From Mortierella sp. BCC40632 (lineage: Eukaryota; Mortierellomycota; Mortierellomycetes; Mortierellales; Mortierellaceae): 64,000 nucleotides of DNA. The first letter of the stretch is position 1; each line of letters begins with the position of its first letter. Of this stretch, positions 46,187 to 59,424 are shown piece after piece. Position numbers and translations under genes: made by a program. The stretch spans positions 826,001 to 890,000 of the forward strand of contig WAEK01000010.1 in assembly GCA_011634665.1 (NCBI GenBank). Direction: 5' to 3'. The notes under the pieces are model-generated. The model made no database searches. It worked only from the letters and a program-made list of their open reading frames with translations, and was not told where the DNA came from.

Positions 46187-48791
46187 TCTAGGAAAGATAC
46201 TTCGATGGTTGAGCCTTTGTGATGAGCCACCGCAGTCGATTTGACATTGGTTCCATCCCACGTTAATCCAGTCTTGATATCTCGCATAGTGATCCTTGAA
46301 GGTACCTTTGACCCAACATGCCACTTGAGTTGGGATAGATTTCTCAAATCACCGACAAGCCAGTTGGTCGACGACCTATTAAGACTGATGCTCACCATTC
46401 TCCTGTCTCCTTCGAGAAACCCCTGCCATCTCTCAGATCCCTTATGTGACAGCAGAAGAGCTCCAGATGTTGTTGAATACAATAGCTGAGTCTCGTCAGT
46501 GATAACTGCTAAAGTGTTTCCAGTCGATGAGAGGTGGAGATTCCTGATCTTGCTAGTGACTGTGATATTAGTCTGGTACTTTGGAATACTAGAGTCCAGG
46601 TCCCAGATTGAGACTTGGTAAGGCGACATCTTCAATGCAAGAATCCCTCCTGCTGCTGCGAATGTAAATTCCCCAAGAACTTCAACAGAAAAGTATCGCC
46701 TTAGAGGAATATGATAGAGCATCTCCCATTGGTTTGTTGTCTTGTACACATTGACTCCCTGTGGATCACAGGCAAGGAATCTCTCGGAGTCGTCACTCCA
46801 TTGGGAAGTGGAGAGATAGGTGAACATAGCTTTCCCCTGGAACAACTGTAGCTTGGAGCATTGACTGTGGCGATTTGATAATTGTAGTGATTGTGACATC
46901 TCTTGGTCTTGAGGCTGTTGTAGACTTGTATTCCTGGAGTGTTTAAATACAAAGACCCTTCTCGCCATTAAATCGATCGCATTGTAAACAACAATCTGAG
47001 ATCCATCCCATGACAGCAATAGATCGCAACTCCATAAGCCGGAGACACTATCAAACTCAGTGTACGCCCTGGATACCGCGTTTGGAAACGGATAGGTGAC
47101 TCTAGAGATAGTCTCTGATAGTCCTAGCTCCCATAGGTCGAGGAACCACTTTTTTCGAACTCGTGAGAGTGTTGCAGCATGTGATCCTGATGCTGAAATC
47201 GCTACTTTCTCAATTGTCACTGGTTTCTGTACGTCATTAGAGTTGTCATTGATGTTGTGCTGAATGTTGAATGCTCTCCTTGGGGACGGTATCTGAGGAA
47301 GGATACAGTCTATCATCGTATTATTGAATCAATCCATTTCTGTTTAGAGACCTGTGTAATTTATCTAGATTTGATCTTCTAACAGTACCAACAAACCTAC
47401 CAAACGAGCTCACACTTGGCGGACTCTCGCTGAACTCTGCATAACAGACCAACGGAGATCTTGTGTTTGATCCATCCTTTCGATGTACTTCAATACCGAA
47501 ATCCGGCTCGGATTGCCATCGGAGCAGCACTCGAACAAACGAAGTCTCTCCTATCAGCAACAAGCATCGCGGGACAAAACAGTGAGGAGCAGAATATAGT
47601 TAGGCCACAATTGAGTGTTATGAGTATCATCCCAGAGACTCTACGCTACTCACCTGCTTCTCGAAGATGGTCTGGATTGATCTCCTACTCAGAGAACACA
47701 CTCCTGTTAGATGGTGGTGAAAATATGGTATTGACCAAAGACAAACTACCTTATCATGAACACCTTACCATACTGTTTATGTACAGGCAGTCAATCCCCT
47801 CAGCCTCTCTGTCGATCATGAAGCATACTACTAGATAGTAGGGCTCCAGGCGCTGTAGCTGATTCTCCTCATATTTGGATATAAGCTATTAATGTATGAT
47901 TTTTGATCCATTAGTTCTGTGTGGACGGATAAAAGAAGAGATAAAGTACATTTTCGAGATTATCTCTGACATACTAGAGAGAGAGTCTTCTCAAGTCGTA
48001 TCGGCTCTGAGTAGCTCCTACAGTACCCAGATTAAGAGAAGTATGTCTGGTGTGAGTGGTAATCCAATTCAAATAAGGATCACTCCATCAATGAAGCAAT
48101 ACTCACTCGCTTGATCCTTCAAAAAAAGTTCCAACAATGCTCTGCGATAGCGAAAAAAATAGCCGTGTGGTACTGTAGTCTTGAGAGATCGGTCAGTATA
48201 CCTATCATGGCTCCTGGAGAGTGGAGATCTGACATGAGGGCTCAACTGCAGAGGAGACGTAGTCAACATACCAGGAATGCCATTCTCAAGATCTCTCTTC
48301 ATCTGAGTCTCGTATTCCTCGATGGATGTGAACGGTGCCGTCCTTGTGCTTTCGTCAGTGGTCTGAGCTAGTTGTGGACTGCTGCTTGATGTTGAATCTC
48401 GTAGTGATTCCCTCTCCGAGTTTTCTGCATCGTTTCCTTCTTGGAAGTCCAACTGAGTGGTTGTAGAAAAGTCGTAAGTGGGCTCTTGTTTAGGGTCTGC
48501 GTTTGAAGTGTCACCCGTGTCGATCGTAGTTGGTTTATTGACATCCAAACCCTCAGCCCTGACATCTCTACTACTGCCAATCTGACTGGGTGCTCCACCA
48601 TTTGGCTTAAACCCATTTTGCTGGCTGGTCGACTGGTCGAGGTAGCCACTGGTGCTTGGATCATGGCGAGAACTGTTGTCACAGGTCTCCAAACTCTCGG
48701 TCGACTCCAGTGGCTGTTCGAGAGTGATAGTGACGGCGATATATTCTGGCTTGGAGAGTGATGAGAGTGTTGAGAGAGGAATTGCAGTCAT

Positions 48792-49540
48792 GGTACTTCC
48801 TGAAGAAGAAGTAATGTAGAAAGGAGGGAGCCAAAGGTGAAGATGGTGGAGGAGCAGATTCTGTTTCTTCCATTTGTCAGGTACCACGACCACTATGGCA
48901 AAGCTGCTCCTTCGCCTTTGTACCACCAAACGAAACCTCTATCATTTTTCTTTTCTGACCACAGGAATCAACTGCAGGAGTGTCCAGGACAAGTACCATT
49001 GTTGAGGGTCCTCCTCCACCACCGAAACCACATGGGTGTTCTGTCCAATCTCCAGCTCCATTCCCTGAGAAATGCTTCAAGAACGATCAACAGAATGAGT
49101 TTTCTAGCTCCTGTGTCTCTCTCTCTCTCCTCACTTGCATTTGCTCCTCCTCACTCTTTGCTCGACACCAACGTGCTCCCTACTCAAACCTCCAACCCAG
49201 CAAGCTGGCTCCTGAAGGAAGAGGAGATCTAAAGCCAAAAAAGAAACTCGCAAACCATTCAGTTCGACAGGTGACTCGACGCGACTCGATTCCTTAGTTG
49301 ATCCTGACCCTCCGACAAGGACTCTCTCTCTCCCTCTCTCTCCAACTTGGCGACACAGAGTAGAGTTTACTGGCACCTGCTGGATGAACCCATTCATCAA
49401 ATAGACACACACACACACAAGCGTTTAATGAGCGTGGTGCCTCTTCACACAACATGGAGGGTCCCCAGCTGTACCATCAATTCAGCTCAACTCGATGTTC
49501 TGACAACAGCCTATGGATTAGTTTTTCTGACAACAGTCTA
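48792..49540. promoter_or_regulatory. Conserved 5' flank of CH3
   Basis: Highly similar to 33000-33600 upstream of CH1. It contains the same CAGGAATCAxCTGCAGGAG block and the CAAATAGACACACACACA stretch. It probably holds the promoter; no gene was recognised. Confidence 0.45.
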
Positions 49541-49743
49541 TGGATTAGTTTTTCTGACTCTGAAGTTCTTTCAGGATCTCAAGAAGGGCACGGATGTCTT
49601 CTTGCTTAAGTTCGACATCTCCTGTCAATGCTGACCTTTCAGTACCAACGCTCATGTTTGGTCTTTCTACGCCTGGGTTTGAACGCTGGTCTTATTTCTG
49701 AGGCTTCTTATCTCCGTCGTTCTGCTTACAGTCTTTTTGCTTG

Positions 49744-49774
<31 letters not shown>

Positions 49775-50165
49775 CTCGAGTTGCTTCTGCTGATGAACGA
49801 TATGTCTTCTTTGAGGGCTCCGATCTAGGGCTCCAGGTTCACGAGTAGATTTTCTTGTCGAGCAAGCCGAGTTTCTTGTCTGGTAAAATGCTCCACAAGG
49901 GCATGTTGACTCTTGTCCTACGAAGACCTCTTGGTTACAACCGTCACCTCAGTGTTTAGGACCAATGGTGTTGATGAGGCATCTTTTGTGGCATCGGCCG
50001 GCTCTGAGGAAAGAGATTTCTGATCATCGCCAAAGAGAACCCCCCTCATCCTTCTTGACAACTCTTCGCAGGTACTGCTTCACTTGGTATGGTGTCGTTG
50101 TATAATAGATCATCTGAGGAAACCAGTCGAAGGTCTCGCGGAAACTTTTTCTCATAACCCCCAAG
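49540..50165 (-). pseudogene. Channel tail-exon fragment, copy E
   Basis: Only the last exon remains, from the FxxTFDWFPQMIYYTTTPYQ-like start near 50150 to the coiled-coil end near 49550, interrupted by a poly-T run (about 49744-49772) and stops. Upstream exons are missing; another tail remnant (copy F) begins directly after. Confidence 0.55.
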
Positions 50166-50289
50166 GCTTTCATTAAAGATATTGGATGTCAGCCTAGTCA
50201 CTAGTGCTGCTCTCGACAAATAAAAGAGTGTCCTTCTCCACACGCTTGGCTGTACAGCTCTGACCAGCACGCCGCTAACCGTGCCTCCA

Positions 50290-51220
50290 CCTTTCTCATA
50301 CTATACATATTCAGCTGCATGCTTCTTAAATACTCTGAGGGTAGAGTCTTCTGATCATCGTCAAAGAAAACTTTCTCATATTTCCTGGCAGCTCTTAGTA
50401 TGGAGTCGCTGTAAAATAAACCATCCGGAGGATCCAATTGATGGTCTCGCAGAAGCTTTTTCTCATACTATATAAGGATTGCATTGGAGATATTGGATAT
50501 CAACCCAGTCATTAGTGCTTTTGAACTACCGCCTACTCTCGACAAATAAACAACTGATGCCTATATGATTTGGACCACCCATTCTGGATTTGATATGAAA
50601 TGTTCTCGATACTATCAACATACCAGAATCCATTCTCGAACTACAGCTGCTGCTAAGGGTCGTTAGCCTCGACAAAGGCACTGTTGATTGAGGCTATTGC
50701 ATGATGAAGACTCAGTCGTCAGGACTATACAGTCGATCGATTCGACGTATTGTACCAGCTGGGTCTCTGTCCAGAATTACTAAACAGGTAGAAGGGTGTT
50801 TTGCTCCGCATTTCCACATCGACTCATCGATCAACATTTTAGGCATCAGTAGATGAGAACGTGAACTACACCGTTGCTATTGAAGGAGAACCCACATTCT
50901 TGTACGATCCCTCAGAATCTTCTTTGCCATTCTCGAACATTTCTTTGTTTAGGGAGCCATTCTGCCATCCCTTTAGCCAGGAGCATGGTTCGTGATTAGA
51001 AGGGGAATTATTGCTGGATCAGGGATTTTGATCTGCCTACAGAAAATAGACAGCATTATCACTCCAGTCCTGAGCGAAAGTGTCAGTGTCTTGAAATCCT
51101 CAAGAACACGGTACTGATAGCTCCAAGAAAGTCATACAGGAACTTGGCATCGGCTAGTCCCTCTAAATCATTCACATCGCTGGTATTGAGATCGTCGAGA
51201 GGGGGATTCAAAGCCATGAT
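50290..51220 (-). pseudogene. Truncated 'pore-only' channel copy F
   Basis: Tail exon start (about 50330-50470), post-S6 exon (50585-50700), S6 exon (50810-50975) and pore exon (51090-51218) are present. The pore exon begins with an ATG frame MALNPPLDDLNTSDV, nearly the same as copy A, but the donor after STVFL is lost and later exons carry stops. Confidence 0.6.
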
Positions 51221-51840
51221 GCTTCCTGAGAAGAAGTTGAGGAAAAGTAAGTATGGAGAATAAAGCTTCTCCAAGTCTACTCTAGCAGGCTCCTTCTCTT
51301 ACAAAACAGCGCCTCCCCTAATCTCTGATTTTTTTTTCTTTTTTTTTTGCTCTCACAGGAACGTTTTCCAAGAAGGGGTGCAGACCTTCTTTACACTCCA
51401 TAGATTACAGGCTCCTCCTTCATTTCCCCCTGCTCTATACTCAACCTCTTGCGAAGGCATTATCTCCCCTAATGTTCCTCAACTAAAGAGGGTAATCCAT
51501 CAATCTATCTGGATCATAAGCCTGCAGGGAATACTATAGACCATTAGGACTCATCCTTTTCAGGACTCGGCTGAGAACAACAAAACACCCAATAGATCCC
51601 CATTATGTTCCATACGAGTCAGACTTCTTTGCTAAACTCAAGATCTCTCCCTATGAAGCTCTTCCCAACTTGGTAGTGCAAGATATGAAATGACAATACT
51701 TGGCGGGGCACTGTTTTCAACTAGACATGCCTTTTGCCATTCATCACAAATACTGTAGTTTTAGCACCCATGGATTATTTTAATCTCTAGTTCTGAGGCT
51801 CTTATGGTGCTGTGTAGGTGGTATGAACATCAAACCTCCC
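51220..51840. repeat. Recurrent array spacer, copy 4
   Basis: It separates pore-only copy F from the 3' end of CH4 and has the same landmarks as the other three spacers, including AGATATGAAATGACA near 51680. Confidence 0.6.
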
Positions 51841-51847
51841 AATGATG

Positions 51848-54800
51848 CTAAGATCTCTGACCTTGAAGTTGTTGCAGGGCTGCAAGAATGGCATGGATAT
51901 CTCGTTTGATATCCAAGATCTCTGCCTTGAGTTCCACATATCCTTCCTGTGACTTTTCAACATCAACATTCACATCAGATGTTTCTCTGCTTTGCGACTG
52001 GTCAGTTTTCTGCCGTGTCTTGTCGCTATCCGTCTGTTCTCCATCTTCATGACCAAGCTGCTTCTTGAGAGACAACACTTCTTCCCTGAGAGTACTAATC
52101 TGGAGCCCTTGCTGAGCAAGCTGTTCCACAGCCGTTGATTGACCCGCATTTGGCAAAAGACTCTTTGTAGTGACCATAGAGCCAGTGTTGGAAGGGCTAA
52201 AAGCTGCCGACAAAGTGTCCATTGGTGCAGTGTTAACCGGTTCGGAGGAAATAATGGTTTGGTCGTCATCAAAAATAATCTCTTCGTCCTTTTTGGCAAC
52301 TCTCCGCCAGTACTGCTTCACTTGATAAGGGGTCGCTGTGTAATGGATCATCTCAGGGAACCAGTCGAATGTCTCGCGGAACCCTTTTTTTTTCGGATTA
52401 CATTGGGATTGTTGAAGGTTAGACCCATCTTCCTGACTCTACCTCTCCCTTTCAAAAAAAAAAAAAAAAAAAAAAAAAAAAGACTCGGAATGTCCATAGT
52501 ATCTGCATAAACTTACCAGGGATATGGTATGACATGTTCTCAGCACTTTCGACATACCGAAGTCGGTTCTGGAGCCATACCTGACGCCACGAGTCATCGG
52601 CCTTGACAAAGGCAACGTTGATCAGCGCTATTTTTTTTTTTTTTTTTTTTTGGCCAAATTCATCCATGTCCATCAAACAAAAGACTTAGTCATCCACTCG
52701 TGCAAACTCTGTATTCGATAAAAGTAACCACGGCAACAGAAAACAAAATGTCTTGGCCTGGATAGGCAGGCAATAGCTTGGACTTACCAATTAGCACATT
52801 AAGCATCAGGATCGAGGAGAATGTAAAGTATACCATAAGCATCACCAAGAGTGCTCCATTCTTGTATGAGGCCTGGGTATCTCCATCACCATTCGTGAAC
52901 ATGTCGTCTGCCAGAGGATCATACCGACCTCCCTAAAAATTGAGTACGCAAATGGGGGTGGGGAAAGGAAGTTCCAAAATGTGGATGGTCAGGATAAAAA
53001 AGAAAGAAAGAAAGAAAGGGAAAGAGAGAAATAGACTTTTTTTTCTTCCCCACCCTTCCCCCACCCTGCCATTTCAACAACAACAAAAGCTGATCTTTTC
53101 ACTTACCATGACTAGATATGCTGTCGTGATGGCTCCAAAGAAATCCTTTGGGAAATTGACATTAGGTGCATCCCAAGCATGGCTGCCAACACCGTAAAGA
53201 ACATGTAGGATGGCGACCGTAAAAAAGAGCACCACCCCTGCAAAGACCATAAAGAATACTTGAATCTCTCGCAGGATTCCGAGAACGATCGTAATGTACT
53301 TGCAGACCACCTCACTTACTCGAAGTTCTGCCAGCTAAGGATTGGATGCGTAAAACAAATTAGTTGGTTAGATATGACTGGAGCTTTGAAGAAGGCTCAT
53401 GCTCCAGACTATTTTTTTCTTTTTCTTTTTTTTCGATCTCCCTCTCGTCTTCCTCCATCCTTTACCAAATGCAATAGGACCAAGATGACGCAGAAACTAT
53501 AGTCAACTGTCCATCCCGATTCTTTGGCGAGAACAATGTTGACAATCTGATGAATACTTGTGGCCATTGGATAGAGGTATGCGATCAAATCAAGGACGTT
53601 GTATGGTGACCTGAGATACCGAGACCGTACACTCTTTGCGTCCAATAAACCCCTATCGAGTTGCTCCCTCGCATGCACACCCGATGCTGACACCGTGGGC
53701 TCAATCTTCGTCAAAGTTGTCGGAACTCGGTACCGGCCTTCTCGCCACTGAAGAAACTCCAACCACAAAAAGAGACAGGACAGGATCACAATCATGACAA
53801 ACACCCAAAGAAGCGAGTCGGGTGCGCCATAGACTTGTAGCATGGCAGCAACAAGAATGAGCACATAGTAGACACACTGGAAAATGAACCGAATCATCCA
53901 GAACCGGAAAACATATGAGTTCCTAGAAAGAAAGAGAGAAAAGGTTTATCATCCAGTTAGCTTTTTACTTTTTTTGTTTGTTTGTTTGTTCAGACAGTCC
54001 CATGGATGATGCCTAGCCATGATTTGTTAAATCTCTTGCTCAGCTTACCATTTGTACTGGATGATGGCTTCAATAGCCGGATTATCCAGAATCTCCAAAC
54101 TAAAAGACCTTGGTTGGACATACACATGACTAAAAGGATTCATATTGAAAAGAATCATCTGGAAAAAAATCCTCACCCAGGAGGTCGACTGTTTCGATCG
54201 AACCAAAGGAAACTCTTTGACAAGACCCTGATCACCATGAGGTGAAAAAGACCAAAGAAGATGAACCGGTGCCACATAGATATCTTCTGTAAAATGAGGA
54301 TTCAATGGATCCTTTTGGTTCTCGCCTGGATAACTGGTTTGAAGAATTGGGTTCCGACATTCGTAAATCTTGGGCTCCTCAGTGACCCAGGGCCATTGAA
54401 ACGTTGGTGCGTGCACAATCTTGTGATGGTCCACAATAAACTCTCGATCGTGACATGGAATATACGCAAAAGCCCTCGTCGCCCGAAGTCCAACATCCGC
54501 ATATCGGATGACAATGCTTTCCAGATACTGACAAACCCACAACAGATAGGTAATGTCCTCCTCACTTCTAGCCTTTTTCATACAATAGTCAATGAGAATA
54601 CGAATCATATCCAGCGCCACCGGGTTGGTCTGTGCCTTCTCCAACAGGATCCCGATCGGATTGGATCCCTCACGGTAGGCCTTCAAAGGAACCCAATGAG
54701 TACCTGAACGAGTCTGGAGCAACTTTAGCAAAATCTCTTTGAACCTGACAGGGTCTGTCAAACTCCAGCTAGAACATATCTTGGTCATGACAGAGATCGA

Positions 54801-57551
54801 TGGATTCTCTGGATGAGGGTGTTTGTTGATGTGTGTATGTAGGTAACGGATGATGGCATCGGCCACCTCTGGGCTATGCTCATTAAACGGTCCAACCTGC
54901 GAGGGAATTGTATCCAAGAGCAATTGAGCATTCGAATCCGAGAAAGCTTGTTCTGTTGATAAGCGAGTACAACGGCTTCCATGCCTCAGGTCCAAGGTTC
55001 GTCCATGAACACAAGAATGGATCGACATCATGCCCTCAATCCTCTCCAACATCCAATGCAACAAAAGCTCAGGCTCTTCCCCACTCGACCGAGGAAGTTT
55101 CCAGATCGAACAATGTGCGCCATAGCCATATCTTGAGACCGTCAAAAGCCAAGATTGTGGTCGTACAAAATACGCGTTCTCAGCCATCAATTGGACTTGT
55201 TTGGTCGTTTCACCAGAACCACCGAATGTAATGTCGACCAAGATCACTTTTGGATGTCTGCCCATCATTTTTATCTTGTAGGTTGTCTCCTGAAAGGACT
55301 CTTCGATCGAATCCTCAATTGGTAGCAGCCTTTGCATTTTAGAATAAAGTGCACATGCCGAGACACAAGAGGGTTCACCAGAGCCATCGGTACTTCGTGT
55401 AACTTCCTCCACATTAGAGATATCCAGGATCGATCCATGCTTGGCAGCGACAATGGTTGAATCTGGGAGGAGACCATCCTGAGTAGCCCTGGGGTAGATG
55501 TCTTGTACAATCGACTCGTCGTTCGATGCTAGATGAGTCCCTCTCCTGTGCAAAAGGTGACTCGAATCCAGAATGGAAAGCAATGGACCGGATTTGTTTG
55601 TATGCATTCCATAGATGCTGGCTCCTTTTTCGAGGAACCCATCGCAATCAAGGTGTGAAATGTTTGACCGTTGAAGAAGGCCACCCGTCAGCGTCGAGTA
55701 GATGAACAGGACATCCTTGGTAGCAATGGCAATCCGGGTCGCATCTGAGGTAAAAAAGTAGTGCTCAATCCTGTGGGTTGTAGGGATGCAAAATCGACAT
55801 TCTCCAGACTCGTTATTCCAAACAGAAAGTTGATGTGGCGACTGCTTCCATGCAATGAGTCCTCTTGTGGCCGATGCCACGAGACATTTGGCTACTTCAA
55901 AGTCCAGGGTCGGTGAGATAGGGATGCAGTATTGTAACTCCCATCGGAAATAGGTTTTGTACACTTTGAGACTCATTCCATCGCATGTAAGGAACCTCTC
56001 AGATTGTTCACTCCAACTGTTGGTTCCTTCTGTGAACTTGGCATATCCTTTGAAGCCATTAAACATGTCGGCAAAGAGTTCTGCATCCCAAGGGCGGAGT
56101 GTAGGACCCGGGAGCGCTTCTTGATAGACAAAAGAACTGAACCCTGGCTCGGATGAGAACTCATTCCCATACACAATGATCTTGGACCCATTCTGTGATA
56201 TCGAGAGCGACGCGCCATAGTGACATTTGTTCCAGCTGTTGAGGACGAGGTGCGCCTTTGGGGGCGATGGCCTGGATGGATACACACTTTCAAGTCCCGA
56301 CTCTTTGGGCTTTAGATCCCACACGTCAAGATGAAGTTTGGTTTCTGTAGAAGAAAGTGTCACTGCGAGTTGTCCATCTGCCGTAATCTCGAACCGACGA
56401 ATAATAGCCGGAGCCCGCTCCGAATACTCGTTCTCACTGTCGCTGTGCCAAACGTTGAGAGACGTGCTTGGGAGAGGCTGTTCAGGAAGAATACAATCTA
56501 TTTGGGTTATCTAAGCTCTGGTGAGTTGCTCATTTCAAAGGGCATGCTCATCTTTGTCATCTCATTTACTCCTCCCCCCCTCCCTTTGAAGCTCAACAGT
56601 ATTGCCTAACGTTACCATACGAGCCTTTCGCAAAGGCCTGTCTACTGAATTGGACATAACAAAGCTGAACAGAACCCAGGCTCTGGATCGTTTTCTGGTG
56701 AAGGTGGATATAGAACATTTGACCATAGACCTGTGTTCTTAAGAGAACGCGAACAAACACCTTTTGTCCTATTAGGGAGGAGAGGCATGAGAAGAAGAAC
56801 GATCGATGTTAAGAGAAAGAAAGCAAAAAAGCATGCGTTCTTTTGATTGATCTTTTGGATTGAGCTCATGACCCTTCTTACCTTCTTTTACAAATTGCTC
56901 TAGATCAAAATACTGTGAAGCATTCGAGGGTTAGTCTTCAGATACAATCAAGTCATTTACCTGCCAAGTCTCGCGACAATCATCCAACATGCTCATCATA
57001 CCTGGCCTCTGATCTCAATGTGTCGAATCCCCTTTGTCTCCTCGTCTACAAGGAAACACAGGACCATGTAGTAGAGCTGAGTGCTATTCACAATGGCAGT
57101 TCTCCCAATGTCAAACTATTTAAAAGTAAACCCTCTTTTCTTTTTTTAGTCCTGAGGTGAAGAGGAGGTGAGAGTGTTCATCTGGCGAATGCCGAATGAC
57201 TGACCCAAGCATCAATCACATCCAAGCAATAAGAAAAAGATACCCACCCTTTGAGGGTCTCTTTCACAGAGTCGAACAGGGCTTGTATAGTTCCTGTCAA
57301 GAATTTGTACCGAGAGAGAAGTACAGGGTTTATAATCGGGGAGGGGAGGGGAGGGTGGAGGGCACGAGGTAGCACTCACGAGAAACAATAGGCGCAGAAT
57401 AGAGTCTCTCCCCTCTCTCTCTCTCCTTTTTTTTTTTACCTTGTTGCTCCTCGATAGTACAGATCGCCATCCATGTCTTTGCTCTCCTCAAAGAAGAATC
57501 TTGCACCTATGCCGGTGAATTAGGTGTTAAGCAGGCAATACTTCTTTCTCT

Positions 57552-57594
<43 letters not shown>

Positions 57595-58608
57595 TTCTTT
57601 TTCTCGACATACCATGCTCACTACCAGAACTAAGGTTCTCTTTCATTCGAAGCTCATAGTCCTCAATCGACTCGAATGCGTAGTCTTCCTTGGGAGCAGT
57701 TGCCACCTCCTCTTCTCTCATCCTTGGGTCAGATTTAGGAACAGAGGGAACCAATGACGAAAGGACTATAAAAGAAGTAGGTCTCTAGGATTGAGAATGA
57801 AAAGAAAAGTAAGAAAAGGTCCAAAAAAGGAAGAGTGATAAGTGACCAAGGCACAGCAGTAACCAAAAGACTCATTCTTCTTCATCGACTATAGGAAAGG
57901 GGGGAACTCTCTCTTTCTCTCTCTCTCTCATTTGGTGGACACACTTACAGTGACTCCTTGGACAAGACGCTGTCTAGAGTGAGAGACTCGCTCTTCTAGG
58001 TCTTTCTTCTTGTTCCCCTCGTCCAAAACAACAGCACTCGCGCCATAAGTCGTCGATGACGAGGATGCACCATGCACTTGATGTGGAACCCCATACACAT
58101 AAGTGCCCACGTACTCTAAGCTGGGTGCTAAAAAAAAAAAAAAAAAAAGCCGTCGTCATTTGTCATTTGTCATTTGTCAAAGGGTCCTCTTGTCATGACT
58201 AGCCACAGAAGGAAAGTGAGTGAGCTAGTAAACTTTACATTGACAGTCTTGGACAGGAGATGGATGGTACTCTGTTGTGGATAGCGTGGCCATCTGCACG
58301 GGCTGCTGGCAAATAGGATACATTGAATGTACAAAAGCAGGCTGCTGGTAACTAGGATATGTTGGATATACAACAGCAGGCTGCTGGTAGCCAGGATTTG
58401 TTGGATGTTCAACAGCAGCCTGAACAGGCAGGACCGTTACTGGATGCTCGTCTTCATTACAGACTAAGGGCATGAGATAACATGGCTGTGGCACCGGGTC
58501 ATCCATCTCGTCGTCGGCAACACAGGGGTTGAGCAGTGATAGAAGAGAGAGAGAGGGAGAGGGGGAAGAAGGGGTGAATAAGCGATGGAGTTGATGATGA
58601 TTGACCAA
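51848..58608 (-). CDS. CH4: divergent WD40-like propeller plus TRP-like channel, intact
   Basis: Fourteen exons join in phase to 1685 residues: 58608-58239, 58127-57949, 57784-57613, 57506-57440, 57293-57248, 57115-57002, 56912-56882, 56768-56616, 56497-54049, 53922-53466, 53334-53107, 52932-52788, 52627-52517 and 52383-51848. The N-terminus is Pro/Tyr/Gln-rich with repeated YPxYQQPA-like units and spans three exons where CH1-CH3 have one. S1-S2 and S3 lie in a single exon, without the intron of the other copies. Later parts align with CH1 throughout (for example NYTSPVRL beside SYSEPIRL, and STAYLVM in the pore). The pre-channel segment and the NVLIALIN S6 end are conserved. Clean frames across 6.8 kb argue that it works. 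Its divergence suggests the oldest copy, perhaps the founder. The start ATG is the least certain point. Confidence 0.78.
57549..57592. repeat. (CT)n tract in a CH4 intron
   Basis: About 20 CT units lie in the intron between the third and fourth exons of CH4. Confidence 0.9.
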
Positions 58609-59424
58609 GATTCAGAGCCGAGGAGGATTCCTTCTCATTCATCCTTCTGCTCTTCTCTCCCCTCAAAGGGGGATGATTCTCATGAGCTTGCCCATGCTCT
58701 CTTTCTTTGCCTCAGCAATGTCGACATCTTTTTTTAAAAAAAAAAAAAAAAAAAAATGCTCCGAGAGCCTGCACTGCCCCTTGGTCCGTTGTCTAGATTG
58801 GGCCGAGCCCCTCTCTTCCTTCCTTTCTAGATCTCCATGTGCCGAGGCTCTTTCTGTCCTCTATCGCACGACTCTCCAAAAGAAGAAAAAGAAAAAAGGG
58901 TTCCTTATACATATTTTTTTTATTATTACTACTATTAGGTACCATGAGTACCATTACTATACAACTATGAAGCGGAGACGAACGCAAGGCTTGGAAGAGT
59001 AGAAGGCCTGTCTGCTCGAACCACTAGCACTGGGGGAAAAAAAAGAAAAAAAAAAACAAAAACTATTATACAGAATAAAAAAAAAAAAAAAAAGAAAGCG
59101 AACTAGAGAATATAAAATGACACCACCCCTTTTGTCCTGTGGGGAATTTGAAGAAGCATAAGAAGCAGAAGCAGAAGCAACAAAGCAAAAGCAGAAGCAA
59201 CATCAGCAATGGCTCGAGAGTGACGCACAACATGGCAGGAATGCATTGCTTGTCTGCAGGAGAGCGAAGGGGTGCGTGCATACACGTTCGTGCGCGCTTG
59301 CTTGCGTGTTCGTGCGTGGATGCGTCAGGGAGGAGAGAAGGAAAGAAGAATGGAAGAAAAGGAAGAAAAGGAAGAAAGAACGAACAAATGGAAATAAAGA
59401 AAGAAAGCCTTGAGCTCCATTCCT
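58609..59424. other. Intergenic between CH4 and NMNAT gene
   Basis: Poly-A runs (58736-58756, 59080-59094) and AG-rich stretches; no gene recognised. It holds the promoter of CH4 and the 3' UTR of the nucleotide transferase gene, both on the minus strand. Confidence 0.4.

Larger units (their letters stand above)
42294..48791 (-). pseudogene. CH3: full-length channel paralogue, frameshift in a trinucleotide repeat
   Basis: Exons match CH1: 48791-48272, 48179-48107, 48017-47975, 47885-47769, 47684-47654, 47550-47401, 47309-44798, 44695-44146, 44045-43901, 43783-43556, 43434-43290, 43160-43050 and 42910-42294. All phases agree except in exon 8. There an expanded GAG tract (plus strand CTC, about 44325-44476) codes a run of Glu after YSETK but contains one extra base near 44396, switching Glu to Gly and ending at a stop. 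Reading resumes in the other frame with KENDTGNDRIARR. The propeller exon also carries five ISDV units where CH1 has one. The remainder is very close to CH1 in sequence. It could be dead, unstable between cells, or mis-assembled in the repeat. Confidence 0.75.

Noticed and set aside
48069..48271. Continuous reading of CH3 exon 1 into the next 67 codons
   Set aside because: The frame is open by chance only in CH3. CH1 and CH2 shift there, and the spliced version aligns with CH4 exon 4 (RxFF...DGxxxxG), so an intron is the better model.
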